Shown piece after piece: positions 27,679 to 35,826 of a stretch of DNA of 64,000 nt. This DNA is from Akkermansia sp. GTDB taxonomy: Bacteria > Verrucomicrobiota > Verrucomicrobiia > Verrucomicrobiales > Akkermansiaceae. Position 1 is the first letter of the stretch; each line of letters begins with the position of its first letter. The notes beneath the pieces are model-generated. The model ran no database searches. It was not told the origin of the DNA and saw nothing but the letters and a program-made list of their open reading frames with translations. The translations under genes were made by a program, and so were the position numbers. The stretch covers positions 17,507 through 81,506 of the forward strand of contig JAFYWX010000042.1 in assembly GCA_017546445.1 (NCBI GenBank). Reading direction: 5' to 3'.

Positions 27679-28299
27679 ATGACAATAAAGCACCTCATGA
27701 AAACCGGTCTGTACGCAGGCGCAGTTTTCCTGTCTTCATGCGCTTATATGCAAACGCATAAGAATATTGAGGAGAACAGCAGAGAACACATTGGTTACCA
27801 TCTGAATTCCGGATTACAGCTTTACAGGGCAGGGGGAGATTACTACCTTTCCGTGGCACGACAACGCCTCCGCATGCATTATCCTGCTATCTATGATTCT
27901 ATATTCCTGATCAGGAATAACGACCCGGCGTTCACTCAGATTGGCGACGAGCAAACCACAGTGTACCGCAAGATTTCAGCCGGTACAGCTACTGTGCTTC
28001 AGCTCAAGGACGGGTACGCAGAGCTCAGCGTGCTGTGCGATGAACTCCGCAACAGCGACTCCAGCTGGCTCGAAACGCTTCCTGCAGGGGCCCAGCCTTG
28101 CGGCATCAAAGCCACCATCAACGGAGAAGCAACTACCTGGGTCCAGCCAGGAAGCGGTACCGCAGTTTCACCCTGCATCAAGCTCGTCAGCACCATTGAT
28201 GAGGTAATCGTAGACTGGCCTGGCACCATTCTTTACAACCTGGCCATACCCGTCATGGCGCCCTTTGCCTTTTTCCACGAATTTTTAAACGAAGAATAA
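27679..28299 (+). CDS. Lipoprotein of unknown function (pair member 1)
   Basis: The 206-residue protein has a lipobox-like FLSSC with Cys21, so it should be lipid-anchored in the envelope. I know no family for it. It aligns by eye with the next gene. Both share an LYxxxxxYYLxxxR-type segment early, a TVY/PVY segment, a WLETLP/WVETLP motif, and a C-terminal STIDEVIVDWPGTILYN/STIVIDMPASFLYS segment. The two are likely duplicates. This C-terminal segment resembles the hydrophobic tail region of small YceK-like lipoproteins, but that is only a resemblance. The gap to the next gene is 7 bases, so they form an operon. Confidence 0.75.
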   Translation: MTIKHLMKTGLYAGAVFLSSCAYMQTHKNIEENSREHIGYHLNSGLQLYRAGGDYYLSVARQRLRMHYPAIYDSIFLIRNNDPAFTQIGDEQTTVYRKISAGTATVLQLKDGYAELSVLCDELRNSDSSWLETLPAGAQPCGIKATINGEATTWVQPGSGTAVSPCIKLVSTIDEVIVDWPGTILYNLAIPVMAPFAFFHEFLNEE

Positions 28300-28306
28300 T
28301 ACCACC

Positions 28307-28963
28307 ATGAACAAAAAACTCTTAACTTTCATGACCACGAGTGCCTTGCTTGCCCTGGGAACCAGTTCCTGCAGCGTTTGCAGCCACACCGCAGTGGCTG
28401 ATATGGGCCGCAGCGCAGACGCTATTCTGCTGCCTTTGGAACAACCCACCCTCTACAAGGTAGACAAGCAGTGGTACATGCTAGGTCACAAAACCAGCGT
28501 AGAGCGGTGCAACGCCCCCTGGGTTCGCCCGGAACAGCTTTTTGCAGATAAGCGCCACCCGGAGCGCTATAGCCTCGATAGCGACGAAATGACCCCTGTG
28601 TACTCCCCTATTCCCACAGAACTTGCGAACAGCCTGCAGAAGGGCAGATACACCCATTCTGACGCCATCAGCTTCATTAACCGCAAGTGGGTCGAAACCC
28701 TGCCGACAGAGGAGGCACAGGAGGTCAAGCTCACTGTCTCTGCCCCTGATTACTTCCGCAACATGTCCTCCCACCGCATCATGCAGACAGAGCAGGGCAC
28801 TTTCCTGCTGGCCTATATCGGGGAAATGAATGCCGATTTCGGTGCCATTCTGGCCTATCCGCTCGCCGCCCTTTCCACTATCGTGATTGATATGCCTGCC
28901 AGTTTCCTGTACAGCCCCCCTGTAAAGAAACAGCAGGTTGCCCAGCCGGAGGTCATAGAATAA
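28307..28963 (+). CDS. Lipoprotein of unknown function (pair member 2)
   Basis: The 218-residue protein has a signal peptide ending GTSSC (Cys22), a somewhat unusual lipobox with Ser before Cys. It shares with the preceding gene the Tyr-rich start of the mature part, the WVETLP motif near residue 128 and the STIVIDMPASFLYS segment near the end. No catalytic motif is seen. A strong terminator follows. The pair sits directly beside the proposed replication origin. Confidence 0.75.
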   Translation: MNKKLLTFMTTSALLALGTSSCSVCSHTAVADMGRSADAILLPLEQPTLYKVDKQWYMLGHKTSVERCNAPWVRPEQLFADKRHPERYSLDSDEMTPVYSPIPTELANSLQKGRYTHSDAISFINRKWVETLPTEEAQEVKLTVSAPDYFRNMSSHRIMQTEQGTFLLAYIGEMNADFGAILAYPLAALSTIVIDMPASFLYSPPVKKQQVAQPEVIE

Positions 28964-28989
28964 TCCGCATCTCCGTACTATTTCCTCTC

Positions 28990-29020
28990 ATGCCCCACTT
29001 GTGAAAAGTGGGGCATTTTT
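28990..29020 (+). terminator. Terminator of the lipoprotein pair
   Basis: An 11-bp perfect stem (28990-29000 with 29006-29016), 5-base loop, then TTTT. It separates the upstream operon from the origin region. Confidence 0.9.
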
Positions 29021-29040
29021 CTACTCTCAATCATCTCTGC

Positions 29041-29260
29041 ATCAACACTTTATCATACTTATCCACAATAATTGTGGATAAAACTGTGGATAAGCTGTGG
29101 ATTTTACTGTTTATAACTTTTATTCACATTGGGAGCGTAGGTTACCAACAGGGTTACCAACAAATGAAACCTCCCTCTTTTTTATTGATAAACAATCGCT
29201 TGTCATACTTATCCACTTATCCACACGAGTGAAGATGATGGTTATATTTATATACTGAAA
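29041..29260. other. oriC: Putative chromosomal replication origin (DnaA-box cluster)
   Basis: The gap 28964-29340 has no gene. It holds four DnaA boxes matching TTATCCACA exactly: 29059-29067 (+), 29073-29081 (-), 29085-29093 (-) and 29217-29225 (+). A TTATTCACA lies at 29120-29128 (+), and near matches at 29096-29104 (-) and 29209-29217 (+). Two 11-bp direct repeats GGTTACCAACA lie at 29140-29150 and 29152-29162. A 16-base sequence around the first box (29051-29066) recurs with one change at 29201-29216. AT-rich stretches at 29181-29195 and 29236-29265 could be the unwinding element. The closely packed boxes, nearby parS sites and AT-rich DNA are what is expected of oriC. dnaA is not adjacent. 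Confidence 0.85.
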
Positions 29261-29306
29261 ATACATCTATCCAAGAGAAAAAGTGGCTGCCTCTCCAGGG
29301 CACGAC

Positions 29307-29334
29307 TTGACAGGACAACATTGCCTGATACAAT
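29307..29334 (+). promoter_or_regulatory. Promoter of ribD
   Basis: TTGACA (29307-29312), 16 bases, TACAAT (29329-29334), then 6 bases to the ATG. A leaderless mRNA is expected. There is no space for an FMN riboswitch. Confidence 0.8.
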
Positions 29335-29340
29335 ACCCCC

Positions 29341-30378
29341 ATGCAGGAACAGGAACATCAGCAGTGGATGCAGCATGCGCTTCAACTCGCCCGGCATGGT
29401 CTGGGACTCACCAGTCCTAATCCGCCGGTAGGTGCCGTGATAGTGCTCAACGGTGAGGTGCTGGGTGAAGGCTTCCACGAGGTGGCAGGAGAAGCCCATG
29501 CCGAGCGCCGGGCCATAGCAGATGCCTACGCGCGTGGAAACGGTCATCTCTTACCAAGTGCTACCATCTATGTTACCCTGGAGCCCTGTTCCAGCGTGGG
29601 CCGCACCGGGGCCTGTACCGATGCTATCATTCAAGAGAAACTCGGACGCGTGGTCTATGGCTCCACAGACCCCGATCTGCGCCACCAGGGCCGCGCAGAC
29701 GCGCTTTTGCAAGCCCAGGGTATAGAAGTATGCCCCGGCGTGTACAAAGACGCTTGTGACCACTTTCTGCGCTCCTGGTTCCATGCCATCCAGACCGGGC
29801 GCCCCTGGGTTACCGCCAAAGTGGCCACCACGCTGGATGGCCGCATGACGCGCCGTCAGAATTTCTGGCTGAGCGGGGTCGAGACCCTGCGCCATGCACA
29901 CCAGCTCCGGTTGGAGAGCGATGCCATCCTCATCGGCGGCAACACCCTTCGAACAGATAACCCGGCATTGACCATCCGGACCCCGCTTCAGACCCCATCT
30001 CCCCGCAAGCAGCAACCCTGGCGCGTGGTGCTTACCAATAATATGCTTTCCCTGCCACCCATGGCCACCTTGTTCACGGATGAGCACAAGGAGCGAACCC
30101 TCCTGTGGGAAAACGTAAAGGATTTCCGCGTTCTCCTCAACGAGCTCTATACCCGTTACGGGGTGGTGAATCTCATGCTTGAATGCGGTGGCCGCCTGTT
30201 GCGCCGGTTCCTGGAGGAGGGGCTCGTGAACGAATGGATGCAGAGCATATCTCCCATGGTTGGCGCCGGACCCGATTTTCTGGTACCCGGAGACTTCCTG
30301 CCCCAGGAGTTTATCTTCCAGCGAGAGTCTCTCATCGAATGCGAACGCGATATCATCATTCGCGGCACGCTCGGATGA
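29341..30378 (+). CDS. ribD: Bifunctional riboflavin deaminase/reductase
   Basis: The 345-residue protein joins two domains. The N-terminal deaminase has the zinc signature His53-Ala-Glu55 with Cys83 and Cys92 (PCSSVGRTGAC; many relatives have PCSHxGRTPPC). The C-terminal reductase begins around residue 150 with KVATTLDGRM and has the ILIGGNTLRTDNP segment that binds NADPH and ribose. The enzyme carries out the second and third steps from GTP towards riboflavin in the cytoplasm. ribE lies 5.4 kb downstream on the same strand but is not in the same transcription unit. The gene is the first on the right side of the proposed origin. Confidence 0.95.
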   Translation: MQEQEHQQWMQHALQLARHGLGLTSPNPPVGAVIVLNGEVLGEGFHEVAGEAHAERRAIADAYARGNGHLLPSATIYVTLEPCSSVGRTGACTDAIIQEKLGRVVYGSTDPDLRHQGRADALLQAQGIEVCPGVYKDACDHFLRSWFHAIQTGRPWVTAKVATTLDGRMTRRQNFWLSGVETLRHAHQLRLESDAILIGGNTLRTDNPALTIRTPLQTPSPRKQQPWRVVLTNNMLSLPPMATLFTDEHKERTLLWENVKDFRVLLNELYTRYGVVNLMLECGGRLLRRFLEEGLVNEWMQSISPMVGAGPDFLVPGDFLPQEFIFQRESLIECERDIIIRGTLG

Positions 30379-30405
30379 TGGCAGCGTAGCATGAGCTGGT
30401 GCGAT

Positions 30406-30421
30406 TGTTCCATGTGGAACA
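30406..30421. other. parS-like ParB site 6
   Basis: TGTTCCATGTGGAACA, same form as sites 1-3, just after ribD. It is the last of six sites spread over 8.3 kb and the only one right of the proposed origin. Confidence 0.8.
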
Positions 30422-30447
30422 AAATACCTGCAGCAGCATGATTATAC

Positions 30448-30476
30448 TTGCCGAAGCGGGGTATATGGAGTAGAAT
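30448..30476 (+). promoter_or_regulatory. Promoter of the tandem lipoprotein operon
   Basis: TTGCCG (30448-30453), 17 bases, TAGAAT (30471-30476). The ATG at 30498 follows after 21 bases. Confidence 0.7.
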
Positions 30477-30497
30477 GCGAAACCTGCTTTACCGGAA

Positions 30498-31238
30498 ATG
30501 AGAAAAGGTTCACATCTGTTAGTTATATGCATGCTTGCTGCGTTGGGCTTAGTATCCTGCTATCCGCCGCAGATTCAATATCCGTATACCGAGATGGTGA
30601 CAAACCGTCGGCTGGTATTAAAGGATAATCTGCTGGCTCTGCTGCCGGCGGAGCAGCAACCGGCAGCACTGGAGGAGGCCACCTGGCTGGCCGACACAGC
30701 CTACAAGGCCGCCGCGGGTATTGCGCGCTTGAATGGTTCCTGTTTTCCTGGGTGGGCAGGGAATGCTCTGGTTAATGCGCACTTTCAGGACCGCGGGCTC
30801 TGCTGGCATTACCAGCATGATATGTACCGGGAGCTTCGGCGGCGTCCCCTGCAGTATTTCCGGATAGGGTGCTGCGTGCGCGATTGCGGCAAAGCCTCGG
30901 AGCACAACTGCGTGTACGTGGCTGCGAAAGATGCTGCATGGCCGGCAGCCTGGGTGCTGGATGCCTGGATGTGGAACGGGCGATTGAAGGTGGATGATGC
31001 GCGCAAGTTGAGCGCAAGCCGCTGGGCTGATTTGCCGTCTATTGCCCGTCTTCAGTCCATCTACTATGCAGAGGGGCACCAGTGGCCCATGGAGCATTGG
31101 AGTGTGCTGCGTGGCCCGGAGGGGCAGTACGAAGGGTACTGGCTTCCGGAGATGCGGCAGTCCCCCCAGTACCGCCGCATGTACGACAATATCGAGGCAG
31201 GGAAAAAGGAACACCCCGGTTATCTGACCAATTATTGA
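30498..31238 (+). CDS. Lipoprotein with transglutaminase-like Cys-His-Asp pattern, copy 1
   Basis: The 246-residue protein has a lipobox LGLVSC (Cys21). Its core contains RGLCWHYQHD (Cys102), SEHNCVYV (His136) and VLDAW (Asp155) in the order and spacing of the catalytic triad of transglutaminase/papain-like folds (G-x-C, then H before a beta strand, then D near W). Both neighbouring copies keep these residues, while the termini vary. By inference it could be an envelope-bound cysteine peptidase, amidase or protein cross-linker. I do not know a named family for it. The next gene starts 1 base after the stop, so the two are cotranscribed and presumably arose by duplication. Confidence 0.75.
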   Translation: MRKGSHLLVICMLAALGLVSCYPPQIQYPYTEMVTNRRLVLKDNLLALLPAEQQPAALEEATWLADTAYKAAAGIARLNGSCFPGWAGNALVNAHFQDRGLCWHYQHDMYRELRRRPLQYFRIGCCVRDCGKASEHNCVYVAAKDAAWPAAWVLDAWMWNGRLKVDDARKLSASRWADLPSIARLQSIYYAEGHQWPMEHWSVLRGPEGQYEGYWLPEMRQSPQYRRMYDNIEAGKKEHPGYLTNY

Positions 31239-31239
31239 C

Positions 31240-31983
31240 ATGAGAAACCTTCTCCTACTTTTCTTCATCGCGGTATCCCTGGGGGTGGTTGCCTGCCAGA
31301 ACGCCCCCAGGCTGGATTATGCAGAGCTGCCCCATGTGGTCAAGAAACGTCAGGACTTGAAAGAAAAATTGCTCCAGCTGCAGCCGGAGTCATTGCGAAG
31401 CGCCGCCGGGCAGGAAGCGCTCTGGCTGGCCGATACGGCTTACAAGGCCGCTGCTGCCATAGCCCGTTACAACGACCCCATTCTTGTGAACTGGCTCAAC
31501 AACCGCGCGGTGAACTCCCGGAGAAACTACCGCCAACGCGGGCTCTGCTGGCATTATCAGCACGACCTGTATCGCGAGCTTCGCCGCCGGCCGCTCAAAT
31601 ATTATGAGCTGGGTTGTTGCCTGCGCGACCAGGGCAGGGGGGGAGAGCACCATGTTGTCTACGTCAAAGCCAAGTCTGGCAAATGGCCCTCCATCCTCAT
31701 GCTGGATGCCTGGTGGATGTCTGGGCGTCTCGTGGTGGAGGAGGCAGAGGATATGGAGGACTGGATGGATGACCCGAAGTGCGCCGCACGGCTGAACGTG
31801 ATATACCCGGAGGGGCACAAGCTTCCCCTGGAACACTGGGCCATGATCCGCACGGGTTCCAGCTATGGGGAGTACATCTACAGCGATCTGCCCGCGGCCC
31901 GAAACACCGCCCAGTGGAAGTACATGCAGAAGCAGATGAAGAAGGGCCTTCAGGCACGCAAGGGCAAGCCCTTCGATTATTAA
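31240..31983 (+). CDS. Lipoprotein with transglutaminase-like Cys-His-Asp pattern, copy 2
   Basis: The 247-residue protein is a close paralogue of the preceding gene. It has a lipobox LGVVAC (Cys19) and the same central block: RGLCWHYQHDLYRELRRRP with Cys103, GEHHVVYV with His137, and MLDAWW with Asp156. A GCC (Gly-Cys-Cys) motif before the His is also kept in both. The conserved block shows that selection acts on the candidate triad. Its partner substrate is unknown. It is anchored in the envelope, facing the periplasm or the surface. Confidence 0.75.
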   Translation: MRNLLLLFFIAVSLGVVACQNAPRLDYAELPHVVKKRQDLKEKLLQLQPESLRSAAGQEALWLADTAYKAAAAIARYNDPILVNWLNNRAVNSRRNYRQRGLCWHYQHDLYRELRRRPLKYYELGCCLRDQGRGGEHHVVYVKAKSGKWPSILMLDAWWMSGRLVVEEAEDMEDWMDDPKCAARLNVIYPEGHKLPLEHWAMIRTGSSYGEYIYSDLPAARNTAQWKYMQKQMKKGLQARKGKPFDY

Positions 31984-32041
31984 GTTCATCTAACCGTTCT
32001 AGAGCAAACTCTAGCAAAATCCGGGCGGGCGCATATTTTGC

Positions 32042-32070
32042 TTGCCAAGGCATGCGTAATCACCTAAACT
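32042..32070 (+). promoter_or_regulatory. Promoter of the RelE-like gene
   Basis: TTGCCA (32042-32047), 17 bases, TAAACT (32065-32070). Six bases separate it from the GTG at 32077, the same geometry as for ribD, holA and fhs, which supports a GTG start and a leaderless mRNA. Confidence 0.65.
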
Positions 32071-32076
32071 TGTGGC

Positions 32077-32466
32077 GTGCAACAGATCGCTTTCAACGAA
32101 ATCAGTGCGGCAGAGATATCTGCCATTCCCGCCATGCAGCAGCTTAAGCTCTTCTTTTCCTTCAAGGTTGATGAAGGATGCCTGAAAGGAGAGCCCACCG
32201 ATTCCCGTTTCGGTGTGGTGGAGCGCGATGGCCGTCGCATTTTCCGTTTCCGTTCCGATGAGGACGACTACCGCATCTACTTCACCGTGGAAAAGAATGC
32301 CGACGGCGACAACGTGGTGGTAGTGCAGCGTGTGCTGCATGCCGACTCGCTGAAGGATTTCCTCTTCCGCAGCGGCATGGGGCATGATGCCGAGGACAAG
32401 AAGCTGGGCAATTCCCGCAGTTTCTGGAAGCTTATTGAGGACGGCGAGAAGGCAGCCCGCAAGTAA
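32077..32466 (+). CDS. RelE/ParE-like small protein without visible antitoxin
   Basis: The 129-residue protein starts at GTG. The segment GRRIFRFRSDEDDYRIYFTVE followed by VVVVQRVLHADSLKDFL reads like the RelE/ParE toxin core, where a short helix leads into strands ending in an R-x-Y/F and a C-terminal strand. The N-terminal part (IPAMQQLKLFFSF) is less typical. No partner antitoxin gene is seen on either side, so it may be a tamed relative with another task. No SD is present; the start is set by promoter position. Confidence 0.6.
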   Translation: MQQIAFNEISAAEISAIPAMQQLKLFFSFKVDEGCLKGEPTDSRFGVVERDGRRIFRFRSDEDDYRIYFTVEKNADGDNVVVVQRVLHADSLKDFLFRSGMGHDAEDKKLGNSRSFWKLIEDGEKAARK

Positions 32467-32493
32467 AGGCGCTGCTTTGGAGCAACCACCGGC

Positions 32494-33408
32494 ATGAGCT
32501 GTATCCTGCAGTATCTGGTGCACATGCCTGCGCGGGTAGCAGCCGTGGCAGGGGTCACGCTCACGCAGCTGATCCGCATGCGGCTTTTCCTGGTGCCGGC
32601 AGTGGTGGCTCTGCTTTTTCTGGGGCTGCAATTCATCCCCTACCAGGAAAATATCGGCGTCGAGTTCCAGGGGCTGGCCCAGCTGCAATTCATCAAGGAT
32701 GTGAGTCTGGGCTGCATGCAGCTCTTCGGGCTCATCTTCTGCGTGGCGGCCACGGCGCTGCTGCTGCCGCGCGATACGGAGGACCGCATCCTCTACACCA
32801 TCCTCTGCAAACCGGTACCCCGGTTTGATTACCTGGCCGGCAAGGCCCTTGGGGTAATCGCCCTGCTGGTGCTCATGACCGGCACGCTGGATGGGCTCAT
32901 GAGCCTCATCCTCGCCCACCGGGAATCCGGCATCTGCGCCGAACTGACCGCCGCCCTCACGGCAAATGGCTACAGCCCGGAGGAAATACGCCCCTACCTG
33001 GACCAGGTGCACGCTGCCGGCAACAGCTGGAACACCCAGCGCGGTGTGCTGGCCACCCTGCTGGGCTATTGCGTGCTCACCACCCTCACCCTGCTTATCT
33101 CCTGCTTCACCAGCGGCACCATTGTGAGCATCATCTTCGGCCTGGGTGCTTACTTCATCGGCATGTTCCAGGAAATGCTCTTTGCTGCCATATCTGCCGG
33201 GCAGGGCACCACTGCTGCCATGCGCCTGGCAGAGCAGACCTGCGCCGTGCTGCTGCCGGATTTCGGCTTATTCTCCGTGGGGGATACCGCCTCAGCCGGG
33301 GCAGAGCTCAGCTGGGCGCTACTGGGTGGGCTGGCCATGATAGCTGCCGGCTACATGCTGCTGCACCTGCTCACCGCCACCTGGATTTTCAGCAAAAAGG
33401 AATTCTGA
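32494..33408 (+). CDS. ABC-2 type membrane protein
   Basis: The 304-residue protein has about six membrane spans. A span near residues 30-45 (LFLVPAVVALLFLGL) is followed by a soluble loop, then spans near 70-90, 125-145, 180-205, 210-230 and 275-300. The motif EDRILYTILCKPVPRFDYLAGK between the second and third spans is typical of ABC-2 permeases that work with a separate ATPase. No ATPase gene is adjacent. The substrate is unknown. The stop and the start of the next gene are 6 bases apart, so they form an operon. Confidence 0.78.
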   Translation: MSCILQYLVHMPARVAAVAGVTLTQLIRMRLFLVPAVVALLFLGLQFIPYQENIGVEFQGLAQLQFIKDVSLGCMQLFGLIFCVAATALLLPRDTEDRILYTILCKPVPRFDYLAGKALGVIALLVLMTGTLDGLMSLILAHRESGICAELTAALTANGYSPEEIRPYLDQVHAAGNSWNTQRGVLATLLGYCVLTTLTLLISCFTSGTIVSIIFGLGAYFIGMFQEMLFAAISAGQGTTAAMRLAEQTCAVLLPDFGLFSVGDTASAGAELSWALLGGLAMIAAGYMLLHLLTATWIFSKKEF

Positions 33409-33414
33409 TGCGCC

Positions 33415-33825
33415 ATGCTGGATGAGCTGAGAAATCGCGCCGCCGCAAGGGATATGGATGCCTGCCTGCACCTGGCCAAAAAGCTGATTCGCGGTCGCGG
33501 CGAGGGCCGCAACTTTGAGGAAGCCGTGGAGTGGTTCGACCGCGCCGCCCGCAGCGGCAGCGTGGATGCGCTTTACTGGCTGGGCAAATGCTACCTGAAA
33601 GGCCTGGGCTGCACACGCGATGTTTCCGGCGGCTGCAGCTGCCTGGAGCGTGCCGCGCAGCAGGGACATGCCGCCGCTGCCCTGAAGCTGGGCGAATGCT
33701 TTGAACGCGGGCAGGGGGCCCCCGCCAGTTCTGAGCTGGCCGCTTACTGGTACCGCAAGGCCGCCGCCCGCGGTGAGGCCCGCGCTTTTGATAAGCTGCT
33801 GAATTTGGCGCGTCGCCGCCGTTGA
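33415..33825 (+). CDS. Sel1-repeat protein
   Basis: The 136-residue protein consists of Sel1-like helical repeats: DACLHLAKKLIRGRG, EEAVEWFDRAARSGSVDALYW, LGKCYLKG and ALKLGECFERGQGAPASSELAAYWYRKAAARGEA. There is no signal peptide, so it is probably cytoplasmic. Such repeats mediate protein contacts. It follows the ABC-2 permease by 6 bases and may assist it, but that is inferred only from position. Confidence 0.8.
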   Translation: MLDELRNRAAARDMDACLHLAKKLIRGRGEGRNFEEAVEWFDRAARSGSVDALYWLGKCYLKGLGCTRDVSGGCSCLERAAQQGHAAAALKLGECFERGQGAPASSELAAYWYRKAAARGEARAFDKLLNLARRRR

Positions 33826-33894
33826 GGTATCACTTTTTGCTCGCCAATCCTGCAGCAGATGTGATAGTATAGCTTTGAACGTTTTAATAAAACT

Positions 33895-35820
33895 ATGCGT
33901 ACCTGGTTCATCGGAACAGTGATGAGTGTGATATGCGGTCTGGCGGGTGTTGCCCAGGCCCAGGAGGAAGTGGTGCCTGTGGTGGCTCCGCCGGCAGAGC
34001 CTGCCTGTGCCATGCACGGTACACCGGTTGTGCCCAGTGTGGAGGAAATCCGCGCAGAGGCCCAGGCCAAGGAAGCGCTCATCAAGAATCTCAAGCTCTG
34101 CACCTCGGCAGAGAATGCCCTGCTCATTGCCGCCGAATCCATGAGCCTGGAGGCCCTGCAGGCCTACCTGGCCAATGAGCACCACGCCTATGATGGCCAC
34201 AGCGTGCTGGAGCATGCCTCCATGAAGGTCAGATTCGCTCTGCCCATGGCGCACAAACCCTGCCCGGAGTGCGGCAAGACCGTCTACCACGCAGACCCGA
34301 ACGGCCAGCTGGCAGCCTGGACCCACCACTACACCGACGGCAAGCTGCAATACAGCCGTTTCCCCATCCCCCTGCAGATTTACGCCAAGGCAGAGCAGGG
34401 CATGGGCCTGTGGGATAAGCTGGTGCACCGCGTGAAGGTAGATAACTTCAACCTGGCCGCCACCCTCATCTTCCTGATGGCCATTCTGCACACCTTCATG
34501 GCCCCCATGTTCCAGAAATGGGCACACCATCTGGAAAAAGCCCACAAGCAGAAACTGCGCGATAACAAGTTCCGCGTTCTGCACCCGGACCAGCGCATGC
34601 CTGTCTCCTTCGGCAGCACCCTCTGCCACTTCCTGGGTGAGGTGGAAGTGGTCTTCGGTCTCTGGATTATCCCCTTTGCGCTGGTCTGCCAGCACTACTA
34701 CAGCATGGATGACTTCCTGCGCTACATCGACCACGATACCAGCTTCACCGAGCCGCTCTTCGTAGCCGTCATCATGGTCATCGCCTCCTCCCGCCCCATC
34801 TACCGCCTGGCTGAAAATACGCTCAAATTAGGCGCCAGCATGGGCGGTGGCACCCCGGCCGCCTGGTGGCTCTCCGTGCTCTGCATAGCGCCGCTGCTGG
34901 GCTCCTTCATCACCGAGCCCGCCGCCATGACCCTGGCCGCCATTCTGCTGGGCAAGAAGTTCTACCACCTCAAGCCGGCCCCCTCGCTGTGCTATGCCAC
35001 CCTGGCCCTGCTGTTCGTGAATGTATCCGTGGGCGGCACCCTCACCCACTTTGCCGCCCCGCCCATTGTGATGGTGGCCAGCAAGTGGAACTGGGACATG
35101 TCTCACATGTTCGTGCACTTCGGCTGGAAAGCCATACTCGGCATCATCATTTCCAACGTCATCTACTTCCTCATCTTCACCAAGGAATTCAAGCGCCTGG
35201 CCGAGGTGCAGCGCCTCAACAGCGCCTTCGACAGCTCCGTGCCCACCTCCTGGGAAGACCGTCAGGACGTCATCCCCGCCTGGGTATATGGCATCTCCAT
35301 CTTCTTCCTGGTGTGGACGGTCTACTTCGCCCACCACCCGGCCATCTTCGTGGGCGGCTTCCTCTTCTTCCTGGGCTTCACCATGGCCACTCCGCAGTAC
35401 CAGAACGCCTTCTCCATCAAGGTGCCCCTGCTGGTAGCCTTCTTCCTTGCGGGCCTGCTCATCATGGGCGGTGTGCAGGGCTGGTGGATGCAACCTGTGC
35501 TGCAGGCCTTGGCAGACCTGGGTGCCACCGCCACCATGGGCCTGGCCAGCATCCTCACCGCGTTCAATGACAACGCCTCCGTCACCTTCCTTTCCAGCAC
35601 CGTGCCCAGCCTGCCGGAGCACATCCGCTACGCTATCGTGGCCGGCGCGGTGACTGGTGGTGGTCTCACCGTGATTGCCAATGCCCCCAACCCGGCTGGC
35701 CAGGCTATCCTGGGCAAGTATTTCAGGGATGGCATCAGCGCCCTGCAGCTCTTCCTCTGGGCTGCACTTCCCACCTTCATCATCTTCTGCCTGTATAACT
35801 TCATCTACTTCGGCAACTAA
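33895..35820 (+). CDS. Putative Na+/H+ antiporter (PF07399 type) with a periplasmic N-terminal part
   Basis: The 641-residue protein has a signal peptide (AQAQE near residue 22) and about 160 residues of soluble sequence with a KPCPECGKTVYH Cys-x-x-Cys pair. A membrane domain of ten or more spans follows from about residue 180. Segments such as GTPAAWWLSVLCIAPLLGSFITEPAAMT and TAFNDNASVTFLSSTVPSL are typical of the ArsB/NhaD-like putative sodium/proton antiporters. The N-terminal extension is longer than I would expect and may bind metal. The protein acts in the inner membrane. ribE starts 6 bases after the stop and is probably cotranscribed. Confidence 0.82.
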   Translation: MRTWFIGTVMSVICGLAGVAQAQEEVVPVVAPPAEPACAMHGTPVVPSVEEIRAEAQAKEALIKNLKLCTSAENALLIAAESMSLEALQAYLANEHHAYDGHSVLEHASMKVRFALPMAHKPCPECGKTVYHADPNGQLAAWTHHYTDGKLQYSRFPIPLQIYAKAEQGMGLWDKLVHRVKVDNFNLAATLIFLMAILHTFMAPMFQKWAHHLEKAHKQKLRDNKFRVLHPDQRMPVSFGSTLCHFLGEVEVVFGLWIIPFALVCQHYYSMDDFLRYIDHDTSFTEPLFVAVIMVIASSRPIYRLAENTLKLGASMGGGTPAAWWLSVLCIAPLLGSFITEPAAMTLAAILLGKKFYHLKPAPSLCYATLALLFVNVSVGGTLTHFAAPPIVMVASKWNWDMSHMFVHFGWKAILGIIISNVIYFLIFTKEFKRLAEVQRLNSAFDSSVPTSWEDRQDVIPAWVYGISIFFLVWTVYFAHHPAIFVGGFLFFLGFTMATPQYQNAFSIKVPLLVAFFLAGLLIMGGVQGWWMQPVLQALADLGATATMGLASILTAFNDNASVTFLSSTVPSLPEHIRYAIVAGAVTGGGLTVIANAPNPAGQAILGKYFRDGISALQLFLWAALPTFIIFCLYNFIYFGN

Positions 35821-35826
35821 AGACTT

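Noticed and set aside
29260..29340. An FMN riboswitch before ribD
   Set aside because: The promoter lies 6 bases before the ribD start, leaving no leader for a riboswitch; none of the conserved FMN-element blocks are seen before ribD or ribE.
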